Under the pieces are notes generated by a model. It saw only the letters and a list, made by a program, of their open reading frames with translations, did not search any database and was not told the DNA's origin. From Streptomyces sp. NBC_00691 (GTDB lineage Bacteria > Actinomycetota > Actinomycetes > Streptomycetales > Streptomycetaceae), in the NCBI RefSeq assembly GCF_036226665.1, contig NZ_CP109007.1, forward strand, positions 5,434,501 through 5,498,500: a stretch of 64,000 nucleotides of DNA. Reading direction: 5' to 3'. Position numbers and translations under genes: made by a program. Shown in pieces: positions 17,670 through 26,485 of the stretch. Numbering within the stretch: position 1 is the stretch's first letter; each line of letters starts with the position of its first letter.

Positions 17670-19835
17670 CTAGAACGCGCCTCGCTCCATCCTCGCGAGG
17701 GCCGCCCGGCACACCGTGAGGAGCTTCTCGTCGAGGTGGACGTCATGGCTGCCCGAGGCGCCCTCGCGGGCGTTGTGACGCCGCCGCCGGGTCAGCTCCG
17801 TGAGGATGATCAGCTGCGCCTCCGAGGCCGCCGGGCCCATCTCCGCCAGGCACTCCGCCACGTCCACGCGCGCGTGCCGGTTCTCCTCCCAGGCCGAGAG
17901 CAGCACCGGCAGCGCCGCCGCCGCGTCCCCGGACACCCGCCACAGGGCCGCGGCGCTGCGGACCCGTACCCACAGGTCCCGCGAGGCCAGTCCCGGTCTC
18001 AGGGCGGGGGCCGCCGAGGCGGCGGCCGGACCGATCTCGCCGAGGGCCTGGGCGGCGGAGCACCAGTCCGCGCCCGAGGAGCCGGGCCGGAGCCACCGCT
18101 CCAGGGCGGTCAGGACCTCGCCCAGATCGCCCTCGGCCGCCCACAGGGCCCGCGCCGCCGTCGTGGCGACGGTGGCCGAGTCGGCGGCGAGGAGGCCGCG
18201 CATGTCCGGTACGGCTTCCTGGGCCGCGGGCCCGAACGCCGCCAGGGTCCGCAGCGCGGACTCGCGCACCCAGTCGCGCCGGTTCGCGGGCGCCCCGCGC
18301 AGGACCCGCAGGACCTCGGGCACGGCCTGGGAGCCCCGGACCGCCGCGAGGGCGTAGAGCAGGGGAGCCGCCCGGTCGTACAGCCGCTCGTCGAGCTCGA
18401 CCTCGGCGAGGCGGCGGCGCAGCAGCGGCGCCAGCATGGCGGCGGAGGGGCCGAGGCCGTCCATCGCGTACAGCAGCTCGCGCCGTACCTCGTGCTCCTC
18501 CAGGGCGCGGGCGAGCAGCGGGACGGCGCGGGTGTCCCCGGCGCGGGCGAGCGCGAGGAGGGCGCCGTCGCGCCCGGACCGCCCGACGAAGCCGTTCTGG
18601 GGGCCGCCGCCGAGGCCGGAGCCCTGGGCGCCGCCGCCCCGGGTGGTGCCGGTGCCGGAACGGGTGGAGCCGCCGGAGCCGGTGGCCGGCCCCACGGCGA
18701 GTCGGGCGGCGAGTGCGTCGGCGGCGGGCGCGCCGAGTTCGAAGAGCCGCTCCAGGAACGAGGTCGCGGCCTCCCGGAGCCGTGGCTCGGGGTCGTCGAG
18801 CTGGGCGCCGACGAGCCGGACGACCTCCTCGTACCGCCCCCGCCAGATCCGTATCAGCCCGCCGCACAGCCAGATCGCGTCCGAACGCTGTCCCCAGTCC
18901 GGGCTGCGCAGTTGCGCCAGGACGAGCGCGATGCGGTCGTCGACCCGGTCGTCGAGCGCCGCGTGCAGGGTCCGGAGCAGTTCCTCCGTCCAGGGGGCCG
19001 GGCGCCCGGCGGCGTGCTCCTCCAGGAGTTCGCGGACCTGCCCGATGAGGGTCGGCGTCGCGGCGCGCTCGATGCCGGGCGCGGTCGTCCCCAGCGCCGA
19101 GGTCCTGATCTCCTCCAGGAGGCCCGTCACCCACGGCACGATGTCGTCCGGGATGTCGCCGGGCGCGCAGCGCGCCCGCTGGGCGAGGGCCGCGAGCCGG
19201 AGGCCCGGGTCCTGGGCGGCGCGGGCGAGCCAGCCCAGCCATTCGACGGTCTCGGTGCGCAGCGACGCATGGCGCAGGGCGATCCGTCCGACGGCGGCGA
19301 CCAGGGCGAGCCGTACCTCGGTGTCCCGCTCGACGGTGAGCCGTTCCCGCAGCAGGGTCAGCACCCGCGCGGGCTCGGGGTGCAGCGAGGCGAGCGCGCA
19401 GGGCGCGGCGAGCCGCACCTCCAGGTCCGGGTCGGAGACGAGTCCGAGGAAGACGTCGGCGCCGGCGGCGATCGCGGCGGCGGCCATCGCGTAGTTGGCG
19501 GCGGGAATGAACTCCTCGTCGTCCGGGTCGATTTCGTCCAGTTCCTCGTCGTCGTCGAGCTCGATCCCGCCGATGCTGGTGAGCAGTTCGACGATGCAGC
19601 CGCGGTCCTGGACGGCGGGGTCGGCGACGAGTTCGAGGAGGAAGGGGATGCAGGCGAGGGTGGAGTCGTACACGTCGCCCTGGTGGTGCACGGCGCCGTA
19701 CATGCCGTCGAGGGCCGTCTCCCGCTCGGCGGGGTCGGCGGAGGCGAGTCCGCGGAGCAGCTCCGGCACGTCGTCCGCGGGGCCGTACGCGTGCCCCAGC
19801 GAGGCCCAGTCGACCTCCTCGATCCCCGTCAGCAT
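17670..19835 (-). CDS. HEAT-repeat protein
   Basis: About 721 residues composed almost entirely of paired helices with the HEAT/PBS-lyase pattern. Examples are DPDLEVRLAAPCALASLHPEP, DTEVRLALVAAVGRIALRH and SRDLWVRVRSAAALWRVSGD. An acidic patch occurs near residues 135-150 (ELDDDEELDEIDPDDEE). A Gly-rich insertion lies around residues 390-415. No catalytic motif, signal peptide or membrane segment. Such proteins are protein-protein interaction scaffolds; no partner is indicated. The ATG at 19835 has a weak ribosome site; an upstream start would add residues unlike a HEAT protein. Confidence 0.8.
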   Translation of the reverse strand: MLTGIEEVDWASLGHAYGPADDVPELLRGLASADPAERETALDGMYGAVHHQGDVYDSTLACIPFLLELVADPAVQDRGCIVELLTSIGGIELDDDEELDEIDPDDEEFIPAANYAMAAAAIAAGADVFLGLVSDPDLEVRLAAPCALASLHPEPARVLTLLRERLTVERDTEVRLALVAAVGRIALRHASLRTETVEWLGWLARAAQDPGLRLAALAQRARCAPGDIPDDIVPWVTGLLEEIRTSALGTTAPGIERAATPTLIGQVRELLEEHAAGRPAPWTEELLRTLHAALDDRVDDRIALVLAQLRSPDWGQRSDAIWLCGGLIRIWRGRYEEVVRLVGAQLDDPEPRLREAATSFLERLFELGAPAADALAARLAVGPATGSGGSTRSGTGTTRGGGAQGSGLGGGPQNGFVGRSGRDGALLALARAGDTRAVPLLARALEEHEVRRELLYAMDGLGPSAAMLAPLLRRRLAEVELDERLYDRAAPLLYALAAVRGSQAVPEVLRVLRGAPANRRDWVRESALRTLAAFGPAAQEAVPDMRGLLAADSATVATTAARALWAAEGDLGEVLTALERWLRPGSSGADWCSAAQALGEIGPAAASAAPALRPGLASRDLWVRVRSAAALWRVSGDAAAALPVLLSAWEENRHARVDVAECLAEMGPAASEAQLIILTELTRRRRHNAREGASGSHDVHLDEKLLTVCRAALARMERGAF

Positions 19836-20023
19836 TTGCCAGGCCGCCTTCCCCGTGAGCCCTGTACCAGGCAGCAAGTGTGCACCACGGGACGGGTAGC
19901 AAGGCCTTACCGGCAACACCGGGCGCGCGTAGACCCCCAGTTCCGCTCTGTTTGCGCCATGTGCGGTACGCAGTGGGGCAGTTGCACTCAGTGCACACCC
20001 GCGGAACGGTGCTCCGCGGTGGT

Positions 20024-21202
20024 CTACCCCTCGGAGCGGACGCGGACGAAGGTAGCGGTCTCCTGCCGTTGCCGCACGGCCAGCTGCCGCAGTTCGACGG
20101 GGAGCGGAGGGTCGATCCACCGCACCGGGCCGTGCTCGGGATCCTGGACGAGCGGCCCCGCGCGGTCCCCGGCCAGGGCGCCGACCTCACGTGACTGCGC
20201 CGGGGTGAGCCGGGGCGAGGTGGACACCGTACGGCCGTCCGCGAGGCGGACGACCAGGGCGCGCGGCCGGTCGGGCGGCCCGGCGACACCGAGGAGCACG
20301 CCGTCGCTCGTCTCCGTGTGCCGGATCTTCCGCCAGGCCCAGGTGGAGCCGGCCCGGTAGGTGGAGGCCAGGGACTTCGCGACGATCCCCTCGACGCCCG
20401 CGTCCCGCAGATCGCGGAACCACCCGCGGGCCGTCTCCTCGTCCCGGGTGGCGAGCACCCGCTGGAGCGGCGGCTCGGCGTCGAGCAGCGCCGTACCGAG
20501 CAGCTCCCACCGGTCGCGGAGCGGCAGCGCCCGTACGTCGCGCCCCGGGACGGCGAGCAGGTCGAAGGCGATGTACGAGACGGGAACACCGGCCCGCGCC
20601 CGGTCGGCGGGGGAACGCAGCAGGTCGGTGAAGCTCAGCCGCCCCTCCCGGTAGGCGCACAGCTCGCCGTCGAGGACGATCCCGGGCGGCAGCCGGTCCC
20701 GCAGGTGCGCGGCGATCCCGGGGAACTCGGGAGCGAGGTCCCTACGGGAACGCGACTGGAGGACGACCTTCCCGTCGCCGAGGACGAAGGCGAGCGCGCG
20801 GAAGCCGTCGAGCTTGAGCGAGTACTGGAGCTCCCGGGGCGGCTCTCCCTGCGCGGGGATCTCATCGGCGGCGCGGGGCCGCATGACGTCGACGGGCGGG
20901 AGCAGCGCGAGGTCGTGGGGGCCGGTGCGGGCCTCGTCCCCGGCGGCGGTGGTGATCCCGGCGCGGGCGGAGGCGCGGGGAGAGGCGCGGCCGTGACCCG
21001 GAGTGCCATCCGCCGCGGGGGTCCGGCCGGGAACCCTGCCGGCGGTCCGGTCGGGGGCCTTGCCGGGGGTCCGGCCGGGAACCCTGCCGGCGGTCCGGTC
21101 GGGGGCCTTGCCGGGGGTCCCGCCGTGCCCGCCCCGAGCGCCGCCACCGGCGCTCGCGGCGTCGTCACCCGCGCCCCGGGCGTGCGCCCCGGCCTCGTTC
21201 AT
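20024..21202 (-). CDS. ATP-dependent DNA ligase (LigD-ligase/LigC type)
   Basis: Up to 392 residues. Nucleotidyltransferase motifs: I with adenylated Lys, K130-LDGFRA; III, LDGELCAY; IV, EGIVAKS; V, TWAWRKIRH. An OB-fold region follows to the end. It seals DNA breaks with ATP and, with the LigD-type polymerase just upstream and divergent Ku, would serve bacterial non-homologous end joining. The N-terminal about 100 residues are low-complexity with two copies of a 16-residue unit (GKAPDRTAGRVPGRTP). The true start may therefore be further in, e.g. near LALLPPVDV. Confidence 0.88.
   Translation of the reverse strand: MNEAGAHARGAGDDAASAGGGARGGHGGTPGKAPDRTAGRVPGRTPGKAPDRTAGRVPGRTPAADGTPGHGRASPRASARAGITTAAGDEARTGPHDLALLPPVDVMRPRAADEIPAQGEPPRELQYSLKLDGFRALAFVLGDGKVVLQSRSRRDLAPEFPGIAAHLRDRLPPGIVLDGELCAYREGRLSFTDLLRSPADRARAGVPVSYIAFDLLAVPGRDVRALPLRDRWELLGTALLDAEPPLQRVLATRDEETARGWFRDLRDAGVEGIVAKSLASTYRAGSTWAWRKIRHTETSDGVLLGVAGPPDRPRALVVRLADGRTVSTSPRLTPAQSREVGALAGDRAGPLVQDPEHGPVRWIDPPLPVELRQLAVRQRQETATFVRVRSEG
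21016..21120. repeat. 48-bp tandem repeat in ligase 5' end
   Basis: Two full copies of a 48-bp unit starting GTCCGGCCGGGAACCCTGCC (21021 and 21069) plus a partial third. They encode GKAPDRTAGRVPGRTP twice on the minus strand. Copy number is likely to vary between strains. Confidence 0.85.
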
Positions 21203-21268
21203 GACGCGCTCCCGATGCGGTTCACGAGGTGTCTCCGGCCCCGGTTCACGAGGCGCTCCCGGCCCGGT

Positions 21269-22165
21269 TCACGGCACGCCCCCGGCCCTCTCGGGCGCGA
21301 AAAGTGGCGCAAGGAGATCCCCGTACCGCTCAAGACGTGGCGCGATGTCATCCATGAGGAGGACGAGGGACTCGGGGTCCGAGGCGGCCCCGGAGCACTC
21401 CTCGACCTCCTCCCACGTGACGGGCGCGGAGACCATGGGACGCGGCCGCGCCCGCAGGGTGTAGGGCGTGGCGGTGGTCTTGGCGGCGGCGTTCTGGCTG
21501 TGGTCGACGAAGACCTTCCCGGGCCGCAGAGCCCGGGCCATCCGGTGCACGACGAGCCGCGGCAGCGCGGCCTCCGCCTCGACGGCGAGCGTGCGCGCGT
21601 ACGCCGAGACGAGCGGGGACGGCGTGGGCACCACCGGGACGAGCAGGTGCAGCCCCTTGGAGCCGGAGGTCTTGGCGAAGGCGTCGAGACCGTCGGCGGC
21701 GAGCCGTTCGCGCAGGTGGAGGGCGACGCGGCAGCACTCGACGACCGTCGCGGGCGGGCCGGGGTCGAGGTCGAACACGAGCCGGTCGGCGACGCCGGGG
21801 GAGGAGGCCCGCCACTGGGGCGTGTGGAACTCCACCACGAGGTTCGCGGCCCACATCAGCGAGGCGAGGTCCTCGACGACCACCTGCCGGGCCCGGGGGT
21901 CCTCGGAGCGGGGCACAGGGGTGGTCCTCACCCAGGAGGGTGTGCCGGGCGGCGGATTCTTCGTGAAGAACAGCTGCCCGTCGGGGCCGTCCGGATAGCG
22001 CAGGAAGGACACCGGACGATCGCGCAGATGCGGCAGGATCGCGGGCCCGACGGTCGCGTAGTAGTGGAGCAGCTCACCCTTGGTGGTGCCGGTGACCGGG
22101 TGGAGCACCTTGTCCAGGTTGCTGAGCGCCAGGCGCCGCCCCTCCACCTCTGTGAGAGGCGTCAT
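21269..22165 (-). CDS. LigD-type polymerase/primase domain protein
   Basis: 298 residues, stand-alone archaeo-eukaryotic primase-like polymerase of the LigD family. Motifs visible: NLVVEFHTPQWR, LVFDLDPGP (metal-binding Asp pair), KTSGSKGLHLLVP and DHSQN near residue 230. In end joining it adds ribonucleotides at breaks bridged by Ku. It lies 66 bp upstream of the ligase on the same strand and is divergent from Ku. The three activities fused in many LigD proteins (nuclease, polymerase, ligase) are thus split here, and no nuclease domain is seen. Confidence 0.93.
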   Translation of the reverse strand: MTPLTEVEGRRLALSNLDKVLHPVTGTTKGELLHYYATVGPAILPHLRDRPVSFLRYPDGPDGQLFFTKNPPPGTPSWVRTTPVPRSEDPRARQVVVEDLASLMWAANLVVEFHTPQWRASSPGVADRLVFDLDPGPPATVVECCRVALHLRERLAADGLDAFAKTSGSKGLHLLVPVVPTPSPLVSAYARTLAVEAEAALPRLVVHRMARALRPGKVFVDHSQNAAAKTTATPYTLRARPRPMVSAPVTWEEVEECSGAASDPESLVLLMDDIAPRLERYGDLLAPLFAPERAGGVP

Positions 22166-22238
22166 ACGATGAGAATCCCACGATTACGGACAAATCGGGG
22201 GCGGCGAAACGTCCTGACTCCACCCGAAGGGAACACCT

Positions 22239-23312
22239 GTGCGATCCATCTGGAACGGCGCCATATCCTTCGGCCTGGTCAGCATCCCGATCAAGCTGGT
22301 GAACGCCACCGAGAGCCGGTCCGTCTCCTTCCGGCAGATCCACACCGAGGACGGCGGCCGCGTCCGCTACAAGAAGGTGTGCGAGCTCGACGGCGAGGAG
22401 GTCCCGCAGGCGGAGATCGGGAAGGCGTACGAGGACGCCGACGGGACCATGATCCCGATCACCGAGGAGGACCTGGCCTCGCTGCCGCTCCCCACGGCGA
22501 AGACGATCGAGATCGTCGCCTTCGTGCCGGCCGGCGACATCGACCCGCTGCAGATGGACGCGGCGTACTACCTCTCGGCGAACGGCGTCCCGGCGGCCAA
22601 GCCGTACACCCTGCTCCGCGAGGCGCTGAAGCGCAGCGAGAAGGTGGCCGTGGCGAAATACGCCCTCAGGGGGCGGGAGCGCCTGGGCATGCTCCGGGTC
22701 GTGGACGACGTGATCGCCATGCACGGCCTGCTCTGGCCGGACGAGATCCGCGCGCCGGAGGGCGTGGCCCCGGAGAACCCGGTGAGCGTACGGGACGCCG
22801 AACTCGACCTGGCGGACGCCCTGATGGCCACCCTGGGCGAGGTCGACATGAACACCCTGCACGACGACTACCGCACGGCGGTCGAGGAGATGATCGCGGC
22901 GAAGGCGGAGGGTGGCGAGGGGGTCGCGCCCCCGGCCGCCGGCGAGGAGCAGGGCGGCGGCCAGGTCATCGACCTGATGGCGGCCCTGGAGAGCAGCGTC
23001 AGGGCGGCGAAGGAGGCCCGGGGCGAGCAGGAGGAGGGAAAGGGGCGGGCGGAGGTCACCCCGCTGAAGTCCCGGGAGCGTACGCCGAAGACGACGGACG
23101 CGAAGAAGTCCACGTCGAAGGCGGCGGCGAAGAAGACGGCGGCTCCGGCGCACAAGTCGACGGCGAAGAGCACGGCGAGCACGGCGACGAAGAGCACGGC
23201 GACGAAGAGCACGGCGACGAAGAAGACGACGGCGAAGAAGACCACGGCGAAGAAGACGGCGGCGAAGAAGACGACGGCGAGGAAGGCCACCCCGCACAAG
23301 CGCACGGCGTGA
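22239..23312 (+). CDS. ku: Ku DNA end-binding protein
   Basis: 357 residues; GTG start with AAGGGAA upstream. The beta-barrel Ku core spans about 1-250, opening with SIWNGAISFGLVSIPIKL. It ends in a 100-residue Lys/Ala/Thr tail built of near-repeats such as KKTTAKK and KSTATKST. Such tails on actinobacterial Ku bind DNA and allow inward sliding from ends. It binds double-strand breaks and recruits LigD. Divergent from the LigD-type polymerase, sharing a 73-bp promoter region. The unusually long basic tail makes it larger than minimal Ku proteins of about 270 residues. Confidence 0.95.
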   Translation: MRSIWNGAISFGLVSIPIKLVNATESRSVSFRQIHTEDGGRVRYKKVCELDGEEVPQAEIGKAYEDADGTMIPITEEDLASLPLPTAKTIEIVAFVPAGDIDPLQMDAAYYLSANGVPAAKPYTLLREALKRSEKVAVAKYALRGRERLGMLRVVDDVIAMHGLLWPDEIRAPEGVAPENPVSVRDAELDLADALMATLGEVDMNTLHDDYRTAVEEMIAAKAEGGEGVAPPAAGEEQGGGQVIDLMAALESSVRAAKEARGEQEEGKGRAEVTPLKSRERTPKTTDAKKSTSKAAAKKTAAPAHKSTAKSTASTATKSTATKSTATKKTTAKKTTAKKTAAKKTTARKATPHKRTA

Positions 23313-23427
23313 GGCGACGGCCCGGGGCGGGCGCCGGGCTCGGGCATCGGCACCCGGAGGCGGGGTACAGGCGCGGGCACAGGCACCCGGAGGCGCGGGC
23401 GCGGGTGACGCGCAGGCGCACGCGCTC

Positions 23428-25122
23428 TCACCGGGAAGGCGGCTCCCCGGCGGAACGCAGCTCCTCGTAAGCGGTGTTGACGTCGGCGACGCGCACGGTG
23501 GTGAGGTCCTCCCGGCTCGGGGCGACGTTCCCGCCGTGGGTGTCGTAGAGGCGCAGGTCGCGGGAGGAGGCGGCCTTGCGGCAGAGCTCACGGGCGAGCC
23601 GCCCGTTGCCCAACTGGTCGACGAGGCCGTCCCGTACGACGCTCTGGAAGTGGGAATGCAGGACGGCGGCGGCGTCCTCGTCCACGACGTCGCCCTGGGC
23701 CTCCAGAACTCCGTAGGAGATCTGCAGCAGTTCGGCCGCCGAGTACGAGGGGAAGTCGATCCGCGTACTGAAACGGGAGGTGAGGCCCGGGTTCGTGGAG
23801 AGGAGCTCGGCCATCTCGTCCGGGTATCCGGCCAGGATGACGACGAGCCGGTCACGGTCGTCCTCGGCCCGCTTGAGCAACACCTGGAGGGCTTCCTTGC
23901 CGAACGCGTCGCCCCCGGAGTAACCGGTGTTGTAGAGGGCGTAGGCCTCGTCGACGAAGAGGACACCCCCGAGGGCGGAGTCGATGACCGCCTTCGTCTT
24001 CATGGCCGACGACCCGAGGTGCTCGCCCACGAGGTCGACCCGTGAGGTCTCGACGAGCGTCCCCGACTCCAGCATGCCGAGCCCGGCGAAGATGTCACCG
24101 ATGACCCGGGCGACGGTCGTCTTGCCGGTGCCCGGGGGACCGGCGAAGACGAAGTGCTGCGGTCCGGCGGTCGCGGGCAGGCCCTGCTCCCTGCGGACGG
24201 TGGCCATCCGCAGCTGGGCCACGAGGGTCCGCACCTGCCGTTTGACCGGTTCGAGCCCGATCATCCGGTCGAGCCGCGCGAGCGCCTCGTCGAGCCGCAG
24301 ATCCGCGGCGGAGGTGTCACCGGCCCCGGAAGAGGCGGCGGCGGCCCCCGCCGGACCCTCCGGGGAGCGGGCCGGCACCTGGACGGGCAGTTGGACCTGC
24401 GCGCGCTGGGCGACGTCGGCGTGGCCGGGGAAGCAGCGGAAGGCGTACTGGAAGTGGCGCAGCGCCTCGCGGTCGTCACCGACGCCCTCGTGGGCGAGCC
24501 CGCGCAGATACGCCACCTCGCCGTCGAACCTGCCGCCCCGGCCCAGGACGCGGGGGAGCGGCGCCAAGGTGTGGAGGACCTCGTGGAAGACGCGCTGACG
24601 GGCGAGCGCGTACCCGACGTACAGCTGGGCCTCCTCGCGCAGGAAGGGCGCCTCGATGCCCCGGGAGTACTCCAGGACCAGCGGCCAGTTCTGCTTGAGG
24701 TAGGCGTAGCGGGTGCAGAGGAACCGCGTCTCGTCACAGTCGAGAACGGCGGTGAGGAGCGCGGGCTCGACCTCGTCGACCCGCCCGGCCGCCAACTGCT
24801 GCGCCATGCCGGCGAGCCAGAGATCGCGCGAGGTCTCCAGCCGGAAGGTGACGTAGACGCCGAGGTCGAACCGGGAATGGACGGTCAGCGCGCACCTGCT
24901 CCGCAGCGCGCCGAAGGTGTGCCGGTACCGCCCCATGGCATCGACGGCCTCGGCCTGGGACCGCCCCGTCGCATGCAGCCCCAACCAGGCGTCGGCGGCC
25001 GTGGGGTCGTACTCGAGCACCTCGGTGAACCGGACGGCGGCGGCGTCGAACTGCCCCATCCGAAGCAGCGTGACCCCGTCACGCCACACCCGCTCACACC
25101 GCTTGGCGGTACGCCTGGACAC
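23428..25122 (-). CDS. EccA-like AAA+ ATPase
   Basis: 564 residues. The N-terminal half (1-275) is TPR-like; the C-terminal half is a CbbX/SpoVK-type AAA+ domain. Walker A is GPPGTGKTT, Walker B GGVLFVDEAYAL, with an RFSTRIDF arginine-finger region after sensor 1 (VILAGYPDEM). This is the layout of EccA from type VII secretion systems, yet no ESX genes occur in the window. The GTG start at 25122 has GGGAGAG upstream; the frame is open a further 11 codons. Possibly a chaperone for WXG-type substrates encoded elsewhere, or a Streptomyces-specific remodeller. Confidence 0.85.
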   Translation of the reverse strand: MSRRTAKRCERVWRDGVTLLRMGQFDAAAVRFTEVLEYDPTAADAWLGLHATGRSQAEAVDAMGRYRHTFGALRSRCALTVHSRFDLGVYVTFRLETSRDLWLAGMAQQLAAGRVDEVEPALLTAVLDCDETRFLCTRYAYLKQNWPLVLEYSRGIEAPFLREEAQLYVGYALARQRVFHEVLHTLAPLPRVLGRGGRFDGEVAYLRGLAHEGVGDDREALRHFQYAFRCFPGHADVAQRAQVQLPVQVPARSPEGPAGAAAASSGAGDTSAADLRLDEALARLDRMIGLEPVKRQVRTLVAQLRMATVRREQGLPATAGPQHFVFAGPPGTGKTTVARVIGDIFAGLGMLESGTLVETSRVDLVGEHLGSSAMKTKAVIDSALGGVLFVDEAYALYNTGYSGGDAFGKEALQVLLKRAEDDRDRLVVILAGYPDEMAELLSTNPGLTSRFSTRIDFPSYSAAELLQISYGVLEAQGDVVDEDAAAVLHSHFQSVVRDGLVDQLGNGRLARELCRKAASSRDLRLYDTHGGNVAPSREDLTTVRVADVNTAYEELRSAGEPPSR

Positions 25123-25231
25123 GGACTCTCCCGCCACTCTTCCCCCCGACGACACCCCGGACCGCGAACTGTCAAAGCGTAATACCGCCTTGATCTCCCC
25201 GGCCCGCTCTCCACGCCTCGGCCCCGACGGC

Positions 25232-25237
25232 TACCCT
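25232..25237 (+). promoter_or_regulatory. -10 box of leaderless transcript
   Basis: TACCCT with 6 nt before the GTG at 25244; no Shine-Dalgarno. Confidence 0.5.
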
Positions 25238-25243
25238 CCGGCC

Positions 25244-25588
25244 GTGGACGCATCCGACGAGGGCCGGCACCCGGACGAGCAGTGGACCGACGAGGGCAAC
25301 AACGTGTGTGGCACCGTACGCGGCCTCCGTGACGCCTCGCGGGTGGCCGCGCGCTTCGCCGGAGCGGGCTGGAACTCCCACCCGTCGTCCTGGCACGGCC
25401 ACGAGGTGGAGACGGGCTGGTGCCGACTGGAGATCGACCCCATGGAGGCCGGGGCCGTTCTGCTCAACGGCGCGGTCGACCCCACCCGACTCGACGACCT
25501 GGCCGCACTCCTCGCCGCCTTCGGCCTCCCGTACGCACTCGAACTGGCCGACGAGCACGACACCGTGATCCGCGAGATCAACGGCTGA
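25244..25588 (+). CDS. Conserved small hypothetical protein
   Basis: 114 residues, acidic and soluble, no signal peptide. Visible features: an Asp/Glu-rich start (DASDEGRHPDEQWTDEGNN), a Trp-rich centre (GAGWNSHPSSWHGHEVETGWCRLEI) and a C-terminal alpha/beta part (AVDPTRLDDLAALLAAFGLPYALEL). The GTG start is supported by a TACCCT box 6 nt upstream. It ends next to a shared terminator with the convergent tRNA-Arg. I do not recognise a function. Confidence 0.7.
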   Translation: MDASDEGRHPDEQWTDEGNNVCGTVRGLRDASRVAARFAGAGWNSHPSSWHGHEVETGWCRLEIDPMEAGAVLLNGAVDPTRLDDLAALLAAFGLPYALELADEHDTVIREING

Positions 25589-25611
25589 CACAGGCCCCCG
25601 CACATACAACA

Positions 25612-25649
25612 AGACCCCGCACTCAGCGTTTCCGCTGATCACGGGGTCT
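25612..25649. terminator. Bidirectional terminator
   Basis: Stem AGACCCCG / CGGGGTCT, a 4-base internal mismatch, then CAGCG / CGCTG closing a 4-base loop. It lies between the small hypothetical gene (+) and the tRNA-Arg (-) and can serve both. Confidence 0.8.
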
Positions 25650-25669
25650 GTGTGGCACTTCTTGCGAAG

Positions 25670-25741
25670 TGCCCCCGGCAGGATTCGAACCTGCGCACAC
25701 GGCTCCGGAGGCCGTTGCTCTATCCCCTGAGCTACGGGGGC
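25670..25741 (-). tRNA. tRNA-Arg (anticodon CCG)
   Basis: 72 nt without encoded CCA. Acceptor stem GCCCCCG pairs with CGGGGGC, discriminator A. The D-stem is GCTC/GAGC. Anticodon stem ACGGC/GCCGT encloses CTCCGGA, giving anticodon CCG, which reads CGG. T-arm GCAGG-TTCGAAT-CCTGC. A terminator hairpin follows at 25612-25649. Confidence 0.97.
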
Positions 25742-25888
25742 GTCCGCCGCGTTCGGCGGCGACGGGTAGAACCCTACCAGCTCCGCGGGAGTGGCTGTGA
25801 ACAGGTATTTCCGGGGTGTCACCAGGGGCTGGGTCCCCCGCACGGGTCAGAAGTGGGTAAAACCCGGACGCAGCCGTTGGGGGCGGCC

Positions 25889-25894
25889 TACTCT
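25889..25894 (+). promoter_or_regulatory. -10 box of leaderless response-regulator transcript
   Basis: TACTCT, 7 nt before the GTG at 25902; no Shine-Dalgarno present. Confidence 0.5.
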
Positions 25895-25901
25895 CGTTCG
25901 T

Positions 25902-26384
25902 GTGTCAGGCGTGTCCGGTCGGGTGCTCGTTGTCGACGACAACAAGGTGATCCGGCAGTTGATCAGGGTCAATCTCGAACTCGAGGGGTTCGAGGTCGTG
26001 ACCGCGGCCGATGGTGCCGAGTGTCTGGATGTCGTACATCGGGTCTGTCCTGATGTCGTCACCCTGGACGTCGTCATGCCCCGCTTGGACGGGATCAAGA
26101 CGGCCGAGCGGCTGCGGGCCGATCCCCGGACCCGGCATCTCCCCGTCGCGATCATCAGCGCCTGCGGTGAGCACGAGGTGTCCGGCGGGGTCGCCTCCGG
26201 TGTCGACGCCTTTCTCGCCAAGCCCTTCGAGCCCGCCGAACTCGTGCGCGTCGTCCGTCAGCTGTTGCACCGCGAGCGGCGCGAGCGGCCCGAGGGGGCC
26301 GGGCCCGACGGGGGAGAGGAACCGGCCGCAGTCGACGGCTGCCAGGAATCCCGACGCGCCGGAAGCACCCACCGTCCCCACTGA
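25902..26384 (+). CDS. Single-domain response regulator
   Basis: 160 residues from a GTG start. The receiver domain covers residues 6-125 with acidic pocket D12-D13, phospho-acceptor D56 (TLDVVMP), a Ser/Thr position in AIISACG and Lys in FLAKPFEP. The last 35 residues are hydrophilic and lack any DNA-binding or enzymatic domain. It should act by protein interaction, like CheY or DivK-type regulators. No kinase is adjacent; the orphan kinase at 15209-16483 is too far away for the link to be more than speculation. Confidence 0.88.
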   Translation: MSGVSGRVLVVDDNKVIRQLIRVNLELEGFEVVTAADGAECLDVVHRVCPDVVTLDVVMPRLDGIKTAERLRADPRTRHLPVAIISACGEHEVSGGVASGVDAFLAKPFEPAELVRVVRQLLHRERRERPEGAGPDGGEEPAAVDGCQESRRAGSTHRPH

Positions 26385-26473
26385 GAGCGGTCGGTCGTGT
26401 GGCCACCGGGCCCGTCCCCGCCGCGGGTGACCGCATGGCGAAACCGGTTCGCGTTCCGCCCCCCCTCCTCCCC

Positions 26474-26479
26474 TACGCT
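26474..26479 (+). promoter_or_regulatory. -10 box of leaderless ArgRS-like transcript
   Basis: TACGCT, 6 nt before the GTG at 26486. Confidence 0.5.
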
Positions 26480-26485
26480 GGTCCC

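Noticed and set aside
17392..17673. Short open frames in the 17.3-17.7 kb gap
   Set aside because: Composition follows DNA repeats (RGPPRGPPR-like); no ribosome site or recognisable protein.
23085..23312. Periodic DNA in the Ku 3' end as a CRISPR-like array
   Set aside because: The periodicity is codon repetition for a Lys/Ala/Thr tail; no constant repeats with unique spacers.
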